A stretch of 35,253 nucleotides of DNA. Origin: Candidatus Pantoea gossypiicola (GTDB taxonomy: Bacteria; Pseudomonadota; Gammaproteobacteria; Enterobacterales; Enterobacteriaceae). The DNA is taken from positions 1 to 35,253 of the forward strand of contig NZ_VWVM01000028.1 in the NCBI RefSeq assembly GCF_008632075.1, in the 5' to 3' direction. A program made the translations under genes and the position numbers. Under the pieces are notes generated by a model. It had not been told where the DNA came from. It worked only from the letters and a program-made list of their open reading frames with translations, and made no database searches. Shown piece after piece: positions 25,208 to 31,478 of the stretch; the first letter of the stretch is position 1; every line of letters begins with the position of its first letter.

Positions 25208-25703
25208 AGACGTGGCCGTCATGGAATACATAACCGCTGCTGAACAGGTCACGCGCCCAGGCTTCAAAATCGAAATAGCTGCGCAACGGCTCCGGCACCT
25301 CATTTAACAGGCCGTTGTCCTCCACCATCTCCCGCGCATAGTCTTCCTCGCTTTCCGCCTCGCCGCGGTATGCATCATCAAACGCGTCATAGTCACATTC
25401 GCCGGTATACTCCGCCCAGGCGATAAAAGCGGCTTCCCTGCCCTCTTCTTCGGCGCATTTGTAAGCGGCGATAAAATCCCAGTCTATGGCGCTTTCAGAG
25501 ACAAACCGTGACGGAATGCCTTCCCAGTCCTGGAACATAAATTCGGCATCCCATTCATCGGCATGCAGCGCCTGACAGGCCTCGTAAAAATCCTCCCTGC
25601 CGTCAAACTCCGTCAGGTCAAACCATTTGCCGAAAATGCTGCCGCAGTTGTACTTGTGATAAGTGCCCACGTAGACAGCAGGCGTGGTGGTCGTAGTGCT
25701 CAT
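25197..25703 (-). CDS. ardA: Antirestriction protein ArdA
   Basis: The 168-residue, very acidic protein matches ArdA: VYVGTYHKYNCGSIFGKWFDL, DEWDAEFMFQDWEGIPSRFVSES, and GECDYDAFDDAYRGEAESEEDYAREMVED. ArdA mimics about 40 bp of bent B-form DNA and blocks type I restriction-modification enzymes, protecting plasmid DNA as it enters a new host. ATG 25703 has GGAGG upstream. It lies directly downstream of an Frpo-like element, so it can be expressed from single-stranded DNA at the start of transfer. It is the leading-region gene now closest to the deletion point. Confidence 0.95.
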
Positions 25704-25743
25704 AAAAATTCCTCCGTGATTGATGTCGTCTGAGTTCCGGCTT

Positions 25744-25978
25744 ACGCCGTGCCGACACGACAGCCGGGCGAAAAGCGGAGGATGCAAGGGCGTCACCGAA
25801 GCCGCAGCGCAGTAAAAAAGCAGGAGCAGGCTGGACGGTTTGACGGCGAAAAATGAGCCGGAAAACGACGGGAAGACGGCGGATAATGCCTTTGAAATAA
25901 ACTGCGACCGGGTGAAGGTGACGGCGTTTACGCTTCCCTTGCATCAGCCGCGGCCCGGCTATAGTAGAGGCACGGCGT
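25744..25978 (-). promoter_or_regulatory. Frpo/ssi-like single-stranded-DNA promoter upstream of ardA
   Basis: Three pairs of complementary arms nest around a core. ACGCCGTGCC (25744-25753) pairs with GGCACGGCGT (25969-25978). AGCCGGGC (25762-25769) pairs with GCCCGGCT (25953-25960). GATGCAAGGG (25781-25790) pairs with CCCTTGCATC (25936-25945). The 87-base core 25829-25915 is nearly identical to 27599-27685. Elements of this kind in F and ColIb-P9 fold when single-stranded and are read by host RNA polymerase before the second strand is made. Confidence 0.8.
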
Positions 25979-26074
25979 TTGCCGCAGGCCGCACGGCGCG
26001 TTACTCACTGCGAAGCCGGAACAGCGTGGAGGGTGAGCATGAAAAGCGGAGCGGCAGCGCGACATCCTTATAAG

Positions 26075-26101
26075 AAAAAAGCCGGAGGTTAACCCTCCGG
26101 C
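26075..26101 (-). terminator. Rho-independent terminator after the DUF1380 gene
   Basis: On the minus strand an 8-bp GC-rich stem (GCCGGAGG at 26081-26088 with CCTCCGGC at 26094-26101) is followed by TTTTTTCTT. It ends the methyltransferase-to-DUF1380 operon before the next leading-region element. Confidence 0.85.
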
Positions 26102-26107
26102 CTCATC

Positions 26108-26524
26108 TCACGCTGCCAGCAGCGCTTTCAGCATTTCCAGGTCCGCCATGCCCTGACAGACACGCGCGGGGGTCGGTCTGCCGGTCTCCCACGCCAGCCC
26201 CTCCTGGCGGTTCAGCTCACATTCTGCGTTACGCACCAGGCGTGAAAGCACCTGCGCCGGAACCATCACCTGCCGGGTAACCGCTTCACGGTGGCGGGTC
26301 AGCAGATCGCAAACCGACGCATCCGTGACGCCTTTCCGGCGATAAACATTCATCGTGTTGCTGCCGATAATTTCCAGCAGAGCCGAAATCTCTTCATCTG
26401 TCGGGTGCAGCTCCCGACACGCGGTGTGAATCCCCTCTTCCGTCCAGACCAGCAGTGACAGAGGTTCATCCGGGGTAAACATCCGCGTCAGTTCATCACA
26501 AAGCGCTTTACGGTTTCCGTACAT
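26108..26524 (-). CDS. DUF1380 family leading-region protein
   Basis: The 138-residue protein fits the DUF1380 pattern from F-like leading regions: MYGNRKALCDELTRMFTPDEPLSLLVWTEEGI, then a middle with EEISALLEIIG and a C-terminal helix AECELNRQEG, ending ARVCQGMADLEMLKALL. Function is unknown; its place between ardA and an orphan methyltransferase suggests a role in establishing the incoming plasmid. AAGGAG lies eight bases upstream of the start. A strong terminator follows its stop. Confidence 0.7.
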   Translation of the reverse strand: MYGNRKALCDELTRMFTPDEPLSLLVWTEEGIHTACRELHPTDEEISALLEIIGSNTMNVYRRKGVTDASVCDLLTRHREAVTRQVMVPAQVLSRLVRNAECELNRQEGLAWETGRPTPARVCQGMADLEMLKALLAA

Positions 26525-26580
26525 GGTTAATCTCCTTACATTCGGTTCAGAAGACCGGGCGGAACACCGCCCGGTCGCAA

Positions 26581-26802
26581 TCAGTCGTGAAAACAGTCGC
26601 TGAACGCCAGTACACGCATGTAAACGGCGAGATACTGCTCGTTGAGATTGCGGAGGAAATCAGCGGCCAGCGCATCAACCAGCGCGGGGCATCCGTCGTG
26701 ATACTTTACTTCCAGCGTCCGGATATGCAGGCGCAGGTCGCTCATGGTGTTGGATAGCACTGCCAGGTCGTCACGCAGTTGTTCATGTCCCTGATAATTC
26801 AT
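26581..26802 (-). CDS. Small conserved leading-region protein, unknown
   Basis: The 73-residue acidic, helical protein (MNYQGHEQLRDDLAVLSNTMSD, then ADFLRNLNEQYLAVYMRVL) has no domain I recognise. Its start codon shares a base with the methyltransferase stop (TAATG), so it is translationally coupled and almost certainly real. Confidence 0.65.
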   Translation of the reverse strand: MNYQGHEQLRDDLAVLSNTMSDLRLHIRTLEVKYHDGCPALVDALAADFLRNLNEQYLAVYMRVLAFSDCFHD

Positions 26803-27479
26803 TACGCGGCCTCCGGCAGGTCGTCGTTAGCGGCCGGGTACTGCATGGCGCGCAGGACGGCGGCCAGACGCTGCTGCCCGGCCCGGTGGTACTGTTCCCG
26901 CAGTTCGATACCGATGTAGCGACGGTCAGCCTGAAGCGCAGCCACGCCCGTGGAGCCACTGCCGGCAAAGGGGTCCATGACTATCGCGCCGGGATGTGTG
27001 AAGGACTCAATGAGTGGTTGCAGGCTGGTTACGGGCTTTTCGGTCGGGTGGTGCCGGTTGCCGCTGTATTTCCAGCTCAGGACGTCCGGTAATGGATTCT
27101 GAGGCAGTGCCGGACGGCCTTTCGCCAGGATATAGGCGCATTCGTGGCGGTAGTCCACATAGGCAGATTTAGAGGTGTAGGTTTTGGCGAACACCAGGTG
27201 GCCGACAACTCTGAATCCCGCATTTTTCCAGGCGGCCATAAAGCGATCAACGCGGTTCCAGCCGTAGAAACTTACCATGAGCGCGTCTTTTTTCAGTACA
27301 CGGTACATCTCATGGCAGGAGGGTTGCAGCCATTCATCGGTGCGGTCGCCGGCAATCGTGTGCCCGGAACGGTCGCGAAAACCTACCAGATATGGCGGGT
27401 CGGTCAGAATGAAATCGACAGCATTATCCGGAAAGCCGGACATTATCCGGACGCAGTCACCCAAAATAAATCGGGACAT
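26802..27479 (-). CDS. Orphan DNA adenine methyltransferase (beta-type order)
   Basis: The 225-residue enzyme has the catalytic motif DPPY at residues 27-30 and the AdoMet-binding motif DPFAGSGST at 169-177. Motif IV before motif I is the beta-class order, and NRHHPTEKP precedes motif I. It methylates adenine N6 or cytosine N4; the target sequence cannot be read from the protein. No restriction enzyme gene is nearby, so it probably protects the incoming plasmid from host restriction, like the YubD/YhdJ-type methylases of F leading regions. AGGAG precedes the ATG. It lies directly behind the second Frpo-like element. Confidence 0.9.
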   Translation of the reverse strand: MSRFILGDCVRIMSGFPDNAVDFILTDPPYLVGFRDRSGHTIAGDRTDEWLQPSCHEMYRVLKKDALMVSFYGWNRVDRFMAAWKNAGFRVVGHLVFAKTYTSKSAYVDYRHECAYILAKGRPALPQNPLPDVLSWKYSGNRHHPTEKPVTSLQPLIESFTHPGAIVMDPFAGSGSTGVAALQADRRYIGIELREQYHRAGQQRLAAVLRAMQYPAANDDLPEAA

Positions 27480-27514
27480 GGTATTTCTCCTTTCTCAAAT
27501 GCGGCACCCTATGC

Positions 27515-27743
27515 GCCGTGCCGATACGAAAGCCGGGCGCAAAGCGGAGAATGCAAGGGCGGTGCCGCAGGCCGCAGCGCAGTGAAAAAGCAGACGCTGG
27601 CTGGACGGTTTGACGGCGAAAATTGAGACGGAAAACGACGGGAAGACAGCGGGTAATGCCTTTGATATTAACTGCGACCGGGTGAGGACACCGGCAGAGC
27701 GAACCCTTGCATTCGAAGCGGCCCGGCTATAGTAGCGGCACGG
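27515..27743 (-). promoter_or_regulatory. Frpo/ssi-like single-stranded-DNA promoter upstream of the methyltransferase
   Basis: This is the second copy of the element upstream of ardA. Arms are GCCGTGCC (27515-27522) with GGCACGG (27737-27743), AGCCGGGC (27531-27538) with GCCCGGCT (27721-27728), and GAATGCAAGGG (27549-27559) with CCCTTGCATTC (27704-27714). The inner arm differs from the first copy at one position, and the change is matched on the opposite arm. Confidence 0.8.
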
Positions 27744-27802
27744 TGGTCACATGATGGGAGGAACCTGAAATACAGCCTATGTTCCGGACTGAAGAATACA
27801 TG

Positions 27803-27820
27803 GATTTCGCATGCGAAATC
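27803..27820. promoter_or_regulatory. Palindromic site 1, putative ParB-binding (parS)
   Basis: GATTTCGCATGCGAAATC is a perfect 18-bp palindrome just downstream of the par operon. The 14-bp core TTTCGCATGCGAAA occurs four times, all within 2.9 kb around parAB. Confidence 0.75.
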
Positions 27821-27827
27821 TTTTGAT

Positions 27828-28151
27828 TTAATCACGTCGATGCAGCTGTATAAGAGCCTCAGAAGGACGATAGTGCTGCTTTGCCCATCGCCCGTAATTA
27901 TTTACGGACTCATACTGACGTTCTGTAGCACCATCACGGTAATAATGTATATGGATAATTCCATGAAACTGCAGGTAACTGGCTACAGTGGTTACGTTAT
28001 TACGAACGAAGCGCGTGTGGCTCTGGAAGGTATCAAGATCAACTCCATCCTGTCCGTCATCAAGCGCATCAAGAATAAAAGCGATTAATGCCGAAGCGAT
28101 AGAACGTCTGCCAGAGCCCGCGATACAAGCATCAAGTTCTTGAAAGGTCAT
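27828..28151 (-). CDS. Fourth gene of the par operon, unknown
   Basis: The 107-residue protein begins MTFQELDACIAGSGRRSIASAL, and a middle segment (FVRNNVTTVASYLQFHGIIHIHYY) could be a winged-helix wing. I do not recognise a family. Its start overlaps the stop of the preceding gene as ATGA, so it is the last member of the coupled parA-parB operon and may contribute to plasmid stability. A ParB-type palindrome lies eight bases beyond its stop. Confidence 0.6.
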   Translation of the reverse strand: MTFQELDACIAGSGRRSIASALIAFILDALDDGQDGVDLDTFQSHTRFVRNNVTTVASYLQFHGIIHIHYYRDGATERQYESVNNYGRWAKQHYRPSEALIQLHRRD

Positions 28152-28585
28152 GTGGATTTCCTGTTGTAACGGTAGCTGGCATCCTCTTCAATTGCTGCTA
28201 CGAACCATCCGGTAGCAGTTTGCCTGTCTATGCTATCAGGCAAGGAAGCGACTAACTGCTCAAGCGGAAGTGTACGATTAGCTCTGAATATCAGCGCCGA
28301 CATACCACACCAGTCCTGGTTACTTTCGGGTTTCCAGCCGATGCTGAGCATCAATGTTAACGCTGTCTGAGCTGCCCAAAACGGAGTTTCAGCCGGGTTA
28401 GAGGCCCATGAAAGTAACGCCGTGCCGGGTACGGGCCTGCTTCTTGTAACGTATCCTAAATTAATAGCCGCTTCTGTTAATGCGGCAGCTGCTTCGGATT
28501 GCGTTCCGGGATAACGAAGCGCCCAGAAGCGAACAATTTGGCCACGGAATGCCGTGGCCATTTCGGTGAACGGGGTTGATTTCAT
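28148..28585 (-). CDS. Third gene of the par operon, unknown
   Basis: The 145-residue protein (from ATG 28585; an in-frame ATG at 28612 lies inside parB) starts MKSTPFTEMATAFRGQIVRFWALRYPGTQSEAAAALTEAA. It has the look of a small helical DNA- or protein-binding factor, but I recognise no domain. It begins two bases after the parB stop and ends in an ATGA overlap with the next gene, so it is transcribed and probably translated with parAB. Confidence 0.6.
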   Translation of the reverse strand: MKSTPFTEMATAFRGQIVRFWALRYPGTQSEAAAALTEAAINLGYVTRSRPVPGTALLSWASNPAETPFWAAQTALTLMLSIGWKPESNQDWCGMSALIFRANRTLPLEQLVASLPDSIDRQTATGWFVAAIEEDASYRYNRKST

Positions 28586-28587
28586 CA

Positions 28588-29616
28588 CTAAGCTCGCATC
28601 CCTTTGACGCATAGTTCAGAAGCCTCAACTGAAATCTCACCAATTTCCATTTTCACCCACACATACCCATCTTTGTCTGGCGCACGGTCAGTCATTATTA
28701 CCCCTTGCTGACCGTCTATCTCGACAACAACCTGCCAGGTTTTTACATCTGAATTGCTGCCCAAAAGCCTGGTTGGTTTTTTGTTCTGAGCCTTAGATTT
28801 CGCATGCGAAATCTCACCTTTGCTTTTGTTCTTCACTCCATCAAGAACCGCTTTAACCTGCGCGCGTGAAATACCAGACACCCGCGCAGCTGCGACAAGT
28901 TTCTCGGCCTCTTCAGGAGACTTTTCATTTACCTGTATCAGTGTGTATGCCAAATCGACATCGGATGTGACTTTATCCCGGAGAAGGGCGGTAACATTTT
29001 CCGGTGCATCAATGAGACGAAGGTGTTTACTGACAAATGAGGTAGGCTTACCCATTGTTTTGGCGATCTGCTCACCCGTCATATTGAACTGATGCTTGAG
29101 CTCATAGAACGATTTTGCGGTCGCTAATGGTTTCAAACCAGACTGCTGCAGGTTTTCAATGAGCTGGCCGATGATGCGTTCTTTTCTTTCCCGTGGTGGT
29201 TTACCAACATAAATATCAATATGGGTATCACCACGTTTACGAGCAGTACGAACACGCGTTTCGCCTAACCATATCTGGTAGCCACGTCTGTCGCGAGGAT
29301 AACAGCGAGGCGGGGTAAGCATCCCTATAGTTTCGAAGGTATCAGACATACCATCGATGATGTCTTCCTCGAAGTCATCTTCAGGTCGCACTTGTTCTTC
29401 AGCATAAACCAGATCTATATCTACGCGGATTATCTGTCCATCAGGTTCGATATCCGGGCGGGCAATATCCGCCATAATCTGGTGCGCAGCTTTATCATGG
29501 CTCTGCTCATCTGGCTGTTTATTTGCAATGACCTGTTCAATATCAGAAACAACGGCAGCATTTTTTTTCATTTCCTGCTGCGCCTGGAGTCGCTTCATAA
29601 AAGGTTTCTTGGCCAT
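28588..29616 (-). CDS. parB: ParB-family centromere-binding protein
   Basis: The 342-residue protein has a ParB N-terminal domain with GETRVRTARK (the GERR-like CTP-binding box, residues 118-127). A helix-turn-helix (MTGEQIAKTMGKPTSFVSKHLRLID, 179-203) follows, then a C-terminal domain that would dimerise. ParB binds parS, loads nearby DNA as a CTP-dependent clamp and stimulates the ParA ATPase. Its start shares a base with the parA stop (TAATG). Codons for residues 268-274 contain one of the four 18-bp palindromes, so a likely binding site lies inside the gene, in the linker between the DNA-binding and C-terminal domains. Confidence 0.88.
   Translation of the reverse strand: MAKKPFMKRLQAQQEMKKNAAVVSDIEQVIANKQPDEQSHDKAAHQIMADIARPDIEPDGQIIRVDIDLVYAEEQVRPEDDFEEDIIDGMSDTFETIGMLTPPRCYPRDRRGYQIWLGETRVRTARKRGDTHIDIYVGKPPRERKERIIGQLIENLQQSGLKPLATAKSFYELKHQFNMTGEQIAKTMGKPTSFVSKHLRLIDAPENVTALLRDKVTSDVDLAYTLIQVNEKSPEEAEKLVAAARVSGISRAQVKAVLDGVKNKSKGEISHAKSKAQNKKPTRLLGSNSDVKTWQVVVEIDGQQGVIMTDRAPDKDGYVWVKMEIGEISVEASELCVKGMRA
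28796..28813. promoter_or_regulatory. Palindromic site 2, putative ParB-binding (inside parB)
   Basis: GATTTCGCATGCGAAATC again, here extended to a 20-bp palindrome (28795-28814), encoding Ile-Ser-His-Ala-Lys-Ser within parB. A parS inside the parB-type gene is known in other bacteria (spo0J of Bacillus subtilis). Confidence 0.75.
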
Positions 29617-30482
29617 TACTTGCCTCCTGCGAGCATAATAATTTTTTGAGTAAGTTCCTTATACTGAATTGCAGGAAGACACTTAGGGTCATATTCATCA
29701 AAGGAGAGACCAAGTTCAATCGCTTCTTTTGCAGCAGCAGGTACAAATGATATATAGGCGAGAATGTATTCTTCGGAATAGCCTTTACCTTGAAGAATCT
29801 CGATGAGGAGATTTAGATTCAGTGTATCAATAGGCCCCAGATATCCTTCTTTAAGCGGTTTTTTATAATTTTTCACCTGCGTCTGAGTTACATAAGTCCC
29901 CATGAATTGCAACGAAGGATTATAGTTCCGCTTAATTTTCTGCATATAAGTAAGTTGTTTACCAACTGCATTACGGGCCTGCTTCTCCAGCAGGGTAGGA
30001 ATAAGAAGGTAATCAGCTGACATATGCGCTGCGATCATAACATTTGAATATGATGGCGCTGAATCAGCAATAATAAAATCAAACTGTTTCTTCAGTTCTT
30101 CAATACGATCCCTGAAGTCGAACATGCAGTCGCTGTTGCGGTAGTTAATTTCATTAAGCTCACTGGTTGCACCGATAAAGAAACGCCCGCCAGGAAGTTC
30201 AATCGGTCGAATCTCTGTTTCTGGAAAGAAAAGCTGATATGTATTCGCCTCGCCGGGGGTAAAACTGTTACTTAAAGGTTCTCGTTCTATCTCATAAGGT
30301 AAGTCATCGGGGAAAGCTCTCTCCGTCAGACCAGTTGTCCAGTCCATATCAATTTCAAGCACACGAAAGCCAGCACTACGAAGGTCATGTGCAATTTCAC
30401 TGGATGACTGCGATTTAACGATTCCGCCCTTCTGGCTGCATACAACGATGAGTTTTCCGATGGGTCCAATTTTCAGGGTCAT
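29616..30482 (-). CDS. parA: ParA-family partition ATPase with unusual Walker A
   Basis: The 288-residue protein starts at ATG 30482, which has AAGGA seven bases upstream; an ATG at 30506 lies inside a palindrome and is less likely. It lacks the N-terminal helix-turn-helix of type Ia ParAs. The deviant Walker A reads KGGIVKS instead of the usual KGGxGKT/S, so the Gly before the catalytic Lys is Val. Walker A' is EIDMDWTTGLT and Walker B is FDFIIADSAPS, both normal. ParA binds nucleoid DNA in the ATP state and moves ParB-bound plasmids. It leads a four-gene coupled operon with a promoter near 30672-30699 and palindromes on both sides of that promoter. Confidence 0.88.
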   Translation of the reverse strand: MTLKIGPIGKLIVVCSQKGGIVKSQSSSEIAHDLRSAGFRVLEIDMDWTTGLTERAFPDDLPYEIEREPLSNSFTPGEANTYQLFFPETEIRPIELPGGRFFIGATSELNEINYRNSDCMFDFRDRIEELKKQFDFIIADSAPSYSNVMIAAHMSADYLLIPTLLEKQARNAVGKQLTYMQKIKRNYNPSLQFMGTYVTQTQVKNYKKPLKEGYLGPIDTLNLNLLIEILQGKGYSEEYILAYISFVPAAAKEAIELGLSFDEYDPKCLPAIQYKELTQKIIMLAGGK

Positions 30483-30492
30483 GGATCTGTCC

Positions 30493-30582
30493 TTAAGATT
30501 TCGCATGCGAAATGTTTGAGAAGGGGCGGCACGACTTGAGAGAGCATTTCAGTAATCTAATGAGATGATTGCAGTATTTCAT
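30493..30582 (-). CDS. Possible 29-codon leader peptide upstream of parA
   Basis: An ATG at 30582 with AGGAG five to six bases upstream opens a 29-codon frame (MKYCNHLIRLLKCSLKSC, ending SNISHAKS). It runs through the upstream palindrome and stops 10 bases before the parA start. It could couple or tune parA translation, or be chance. Its last six codons equal those of the palindrome inside parB because both read the same DNA in the same frame. Confidence 0.35.
   Translation of the reverse strand: MKYCNHLIRLLKCSLKSCRPFSNISHAKS
30498..30513. promoter_or_regulatory. Palindromic site 3, putative ParB-binding/operator in parA leader
   Basis: ATTTCGCATGCGAAAT (16-bp palindrome) lies between the parA promoter and the parA ribosome site, well placed for autoregulation. 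Confidence 0.75.
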
Positions 30583-30671
30583 ACACACTCCTATGAGTCA
30601 GGCGTTTCGCCAGATGCAGAAGCAGCTATCTGCCTCTGCGTTGATTGTCGTGCTTTCGGGACGACACAAGT

Positions 30672-30699
30672 AGTATACAGAAAAACCATTGGGTATCAA
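30672..30699 (-). promoter_or_regulatory. par operon promoter
   Basis: On the minus strand TTGATA (30694-30699) and TATACT (30672-30677) are separated by 16 bases, a good sigma-70 match. It lies between palindromes 3 and 4 and about 190 bases upstream of parA. Confidence 0.65.
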
Positions 30700-30716
30700 T
30701 AATGATACGCAATAGA

Positions 30717-30730
30717 TTTCGCATGCGAAA
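30717..30730. promoter_or_regulatory. Palindromic site 4, putative ParB-binding upstream of par promoter
   Basis: TTTCGCATGCGAAA (14 bp), 18 bases upstream of the -35 hexamer of the par promoter. Confidence 0.7.
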
Positions 30731-30745
30731 CCACATATTGAGTAT

Positions 30746-30762
30746 TTCTGGTGATCATATTT
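30746..30762. repeat. 17-bp boundary repeat, left edge of cassette array
   Basis: TTCTGGTGATCATATTT matches 33545-33561 at 16 of 17 bases; a further TTTG follows both. The two copies enclose all six 24-bp sites. Confidence 0.65.
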
Positions 30763-30782
30763 GATTTTGCGCCGCAATGGGT

Positions 30783-30806
30783 TGGACATTCAGGTAATTC
30801 TGCCCA
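30783..30806 (+). repeat. Cassette site 1
   Basis: 24 bp: TGGACA, then TTCAGGTAATTC, then TGCCCA. First of six same-orientation copies. Confidence 0.75.
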
Positions 30807-30815
30807 TAAATATTA

Positions 30816-30846
30816 AAGGGCGAAGAGTGGTTAACCCTTCGCCCTT
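30816..30846 (-). terminator. Terminator of the type I toxin mRNA
   Basis: A 10-bp stem (AAGGGCGAAG 30816-30825 with CTTCGCCCTT 30837-30846) lies 20 bases after the toxin stop and is followed on the minus strand by TAATATTT. Confidence 0.7.
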
Positions 30847-30865
30847 AGTTACGTTTCCGGTCTTA

Positions 30866-30961
30866 TCAGTCGATAAGTTCGCGGATCAGTTCCAGAACTG
30901 CAATCAGCGCATTCGCACACGCGACTACAGCCCGCAGAACGATGATTAACAGGTTAATCAT
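30866..30961 (-). CDS. Small hydrophobic type I toxin (TisB/ZorO-like)
   Basis: This 31-residue peptide starts MINLLIIVLRAVVACANAL and ends IAVLELIRELID. It is one amphipathic/hydrophobic helix with a few charges, the build of TisB and ZorO, which insert in the inner membrane and collapse the proton motive force. ATG 30961 has GGAG six bases upstream; an in-frame ATG at 30973 lacks a ribosome site. A 5' leader of about 190 bases contains the exact complement of the 5' end of a divergent small RNA (31232-31312). A terminator follows. The gene is below the size most annotation pipelines report. Toxin activity is inferred from architecture. Confidence 0.7.
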   Translation of the reverse strand: MINLLIIVLRAVVACANALIAVLELIRELID

Positions 30962-31160
30962 CCGTTTCTCCATAAAATGGAGCGAGAGAGACTCCGCTTA
31001 CTCTTATATTGCCTGTCACGAAGCATATCTCATTGTTAGATGATGATGTTCTCACTCCGGCCAGAGCACCAGTTAACAGCACCACCTGTACTACTGATCA
31101 GGGCTTTAAAATCGTTCATGCGCGATTCCGGAGCAAAAATATCACAGCGCTAACTCGATG

Positions 31161-31166
31161 ATTATA
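31161..31166 (-). promoter_or_regulatory. Putative -10 of the toxin promoter
   Basis: TATAAT on the minus strand, preceded by TG; no good -35 is visible, which would suit a weak or activated promoter. A start near 31154 gives a leader of about 190 bases. Confidence 0.4.
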
Positions 31167-31196
31167 CAGCGTGTATCTTTGACTTCTACCCCATAC

Positions 31197-31225
31197 TTGA
31201 GAAATTACCCCAAAGGTAATATTAT
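31197..31225 (+). promoter_or_regulatory. Promoter of the antisense antitoxin RNA
   Basis: TTGAGA (31197-31202), 17-base spacer, TATTAT (31220-31225). The expected start at about 31232 coincides with the first base of the 20-nt block complementary to the toxin leader. Confidence 0.7.
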
Positions 31226-31231
31226 TGAAGC

Positions 31232-31312
31232 GTTAGATGATGATGTTCTCAACCGGTCAGGGTTCCTGCTCAGGCCGAAGTAAAAAAACCGACCTCACCA
31301 GTCGGTTTTTTT
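31232..31312 (+). ncRNA. Antisense antitoxin RNA of the type I system
   Basis: The predicted RNA is about 80 nt, from a strong promoter to an intrinsic terminator, the size of IstR-1 and OrzO. Its first 20 bases, GTTAGATGATGATGTTCTCA (31232-31251), recur exactly at 31035-31054 on the same strand. They are therefore fully complementary to the toxin mRNA leader about 75 bases upstream of the toxin start codon. This copies the IstR-1/tisB and Orz/zor logic: the RNA is encoded apart from its target and pairs with a standby or processing region to block translation. Confidence 0.7.
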
Positions 31313-31314
31313 AC
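31280..31314. terminator. Intrinsic terminator of the antisense RNA, bidirectional
   Basis: A perfect 14-bp stem (31280-31293 with 31301-31314, loop 31294-31300) has ACCGAC/GTCGGT as its GC part and runs of seven A and seven T on its sides. Confidence 0.9.
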
Positions 31315-31323
31315 GCCCATATT

Positions 31324-31477
31324 GTGCTGGCAAATGGTGTGCTCCAGCTGCGCGGCCAGCGGCAATGTTGCTGGCATAACCCGGCATCGATGCGCCAGTG
31401 CGGTCGCAGAACTGCTGGCAAATACTCTCTGATACGTAATCCCCGCGTCAGCCTGGACGTTCAGGTGTTTCTGCGCA
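31324..31477 (+). repeat. 154-bp direct repeat, copy 1 (ends in cassette site 2)
   Basis: This block and 32354-32507 have exactly the same length and are very similar over most of their span, diverging mainly near the left end. Each ends with a 24-bp cassette site. No consistent reading frame is kept between the copies, so they look non-coding. They flank the DUF2971 gene. Confidence 0.85.
31454..31477 (+). repeat. Cassette site 2
   Basis: 24 bp: TGGACG, then TTCAGGTGTTTC, then TGCGCA. The stop codon of the DUF2971 gene begins two bases later. Confidence 0.7.
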
Positions 31478-31478
31478 A

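Noticed and set aside
27840..28088. Plus-strand ORF with hydrophobic start opposite the last par-operon gene
   Set aside because: The minus-strand gene is coupled by ATGA to its neighbour and is the better call.
31150..31190. LexA box at the toxin promoter, as in tisB
   Set aside because: CTGTAT is present on the minus strand, but the matching ACAG half-site is missing, so SOS control is not supported.
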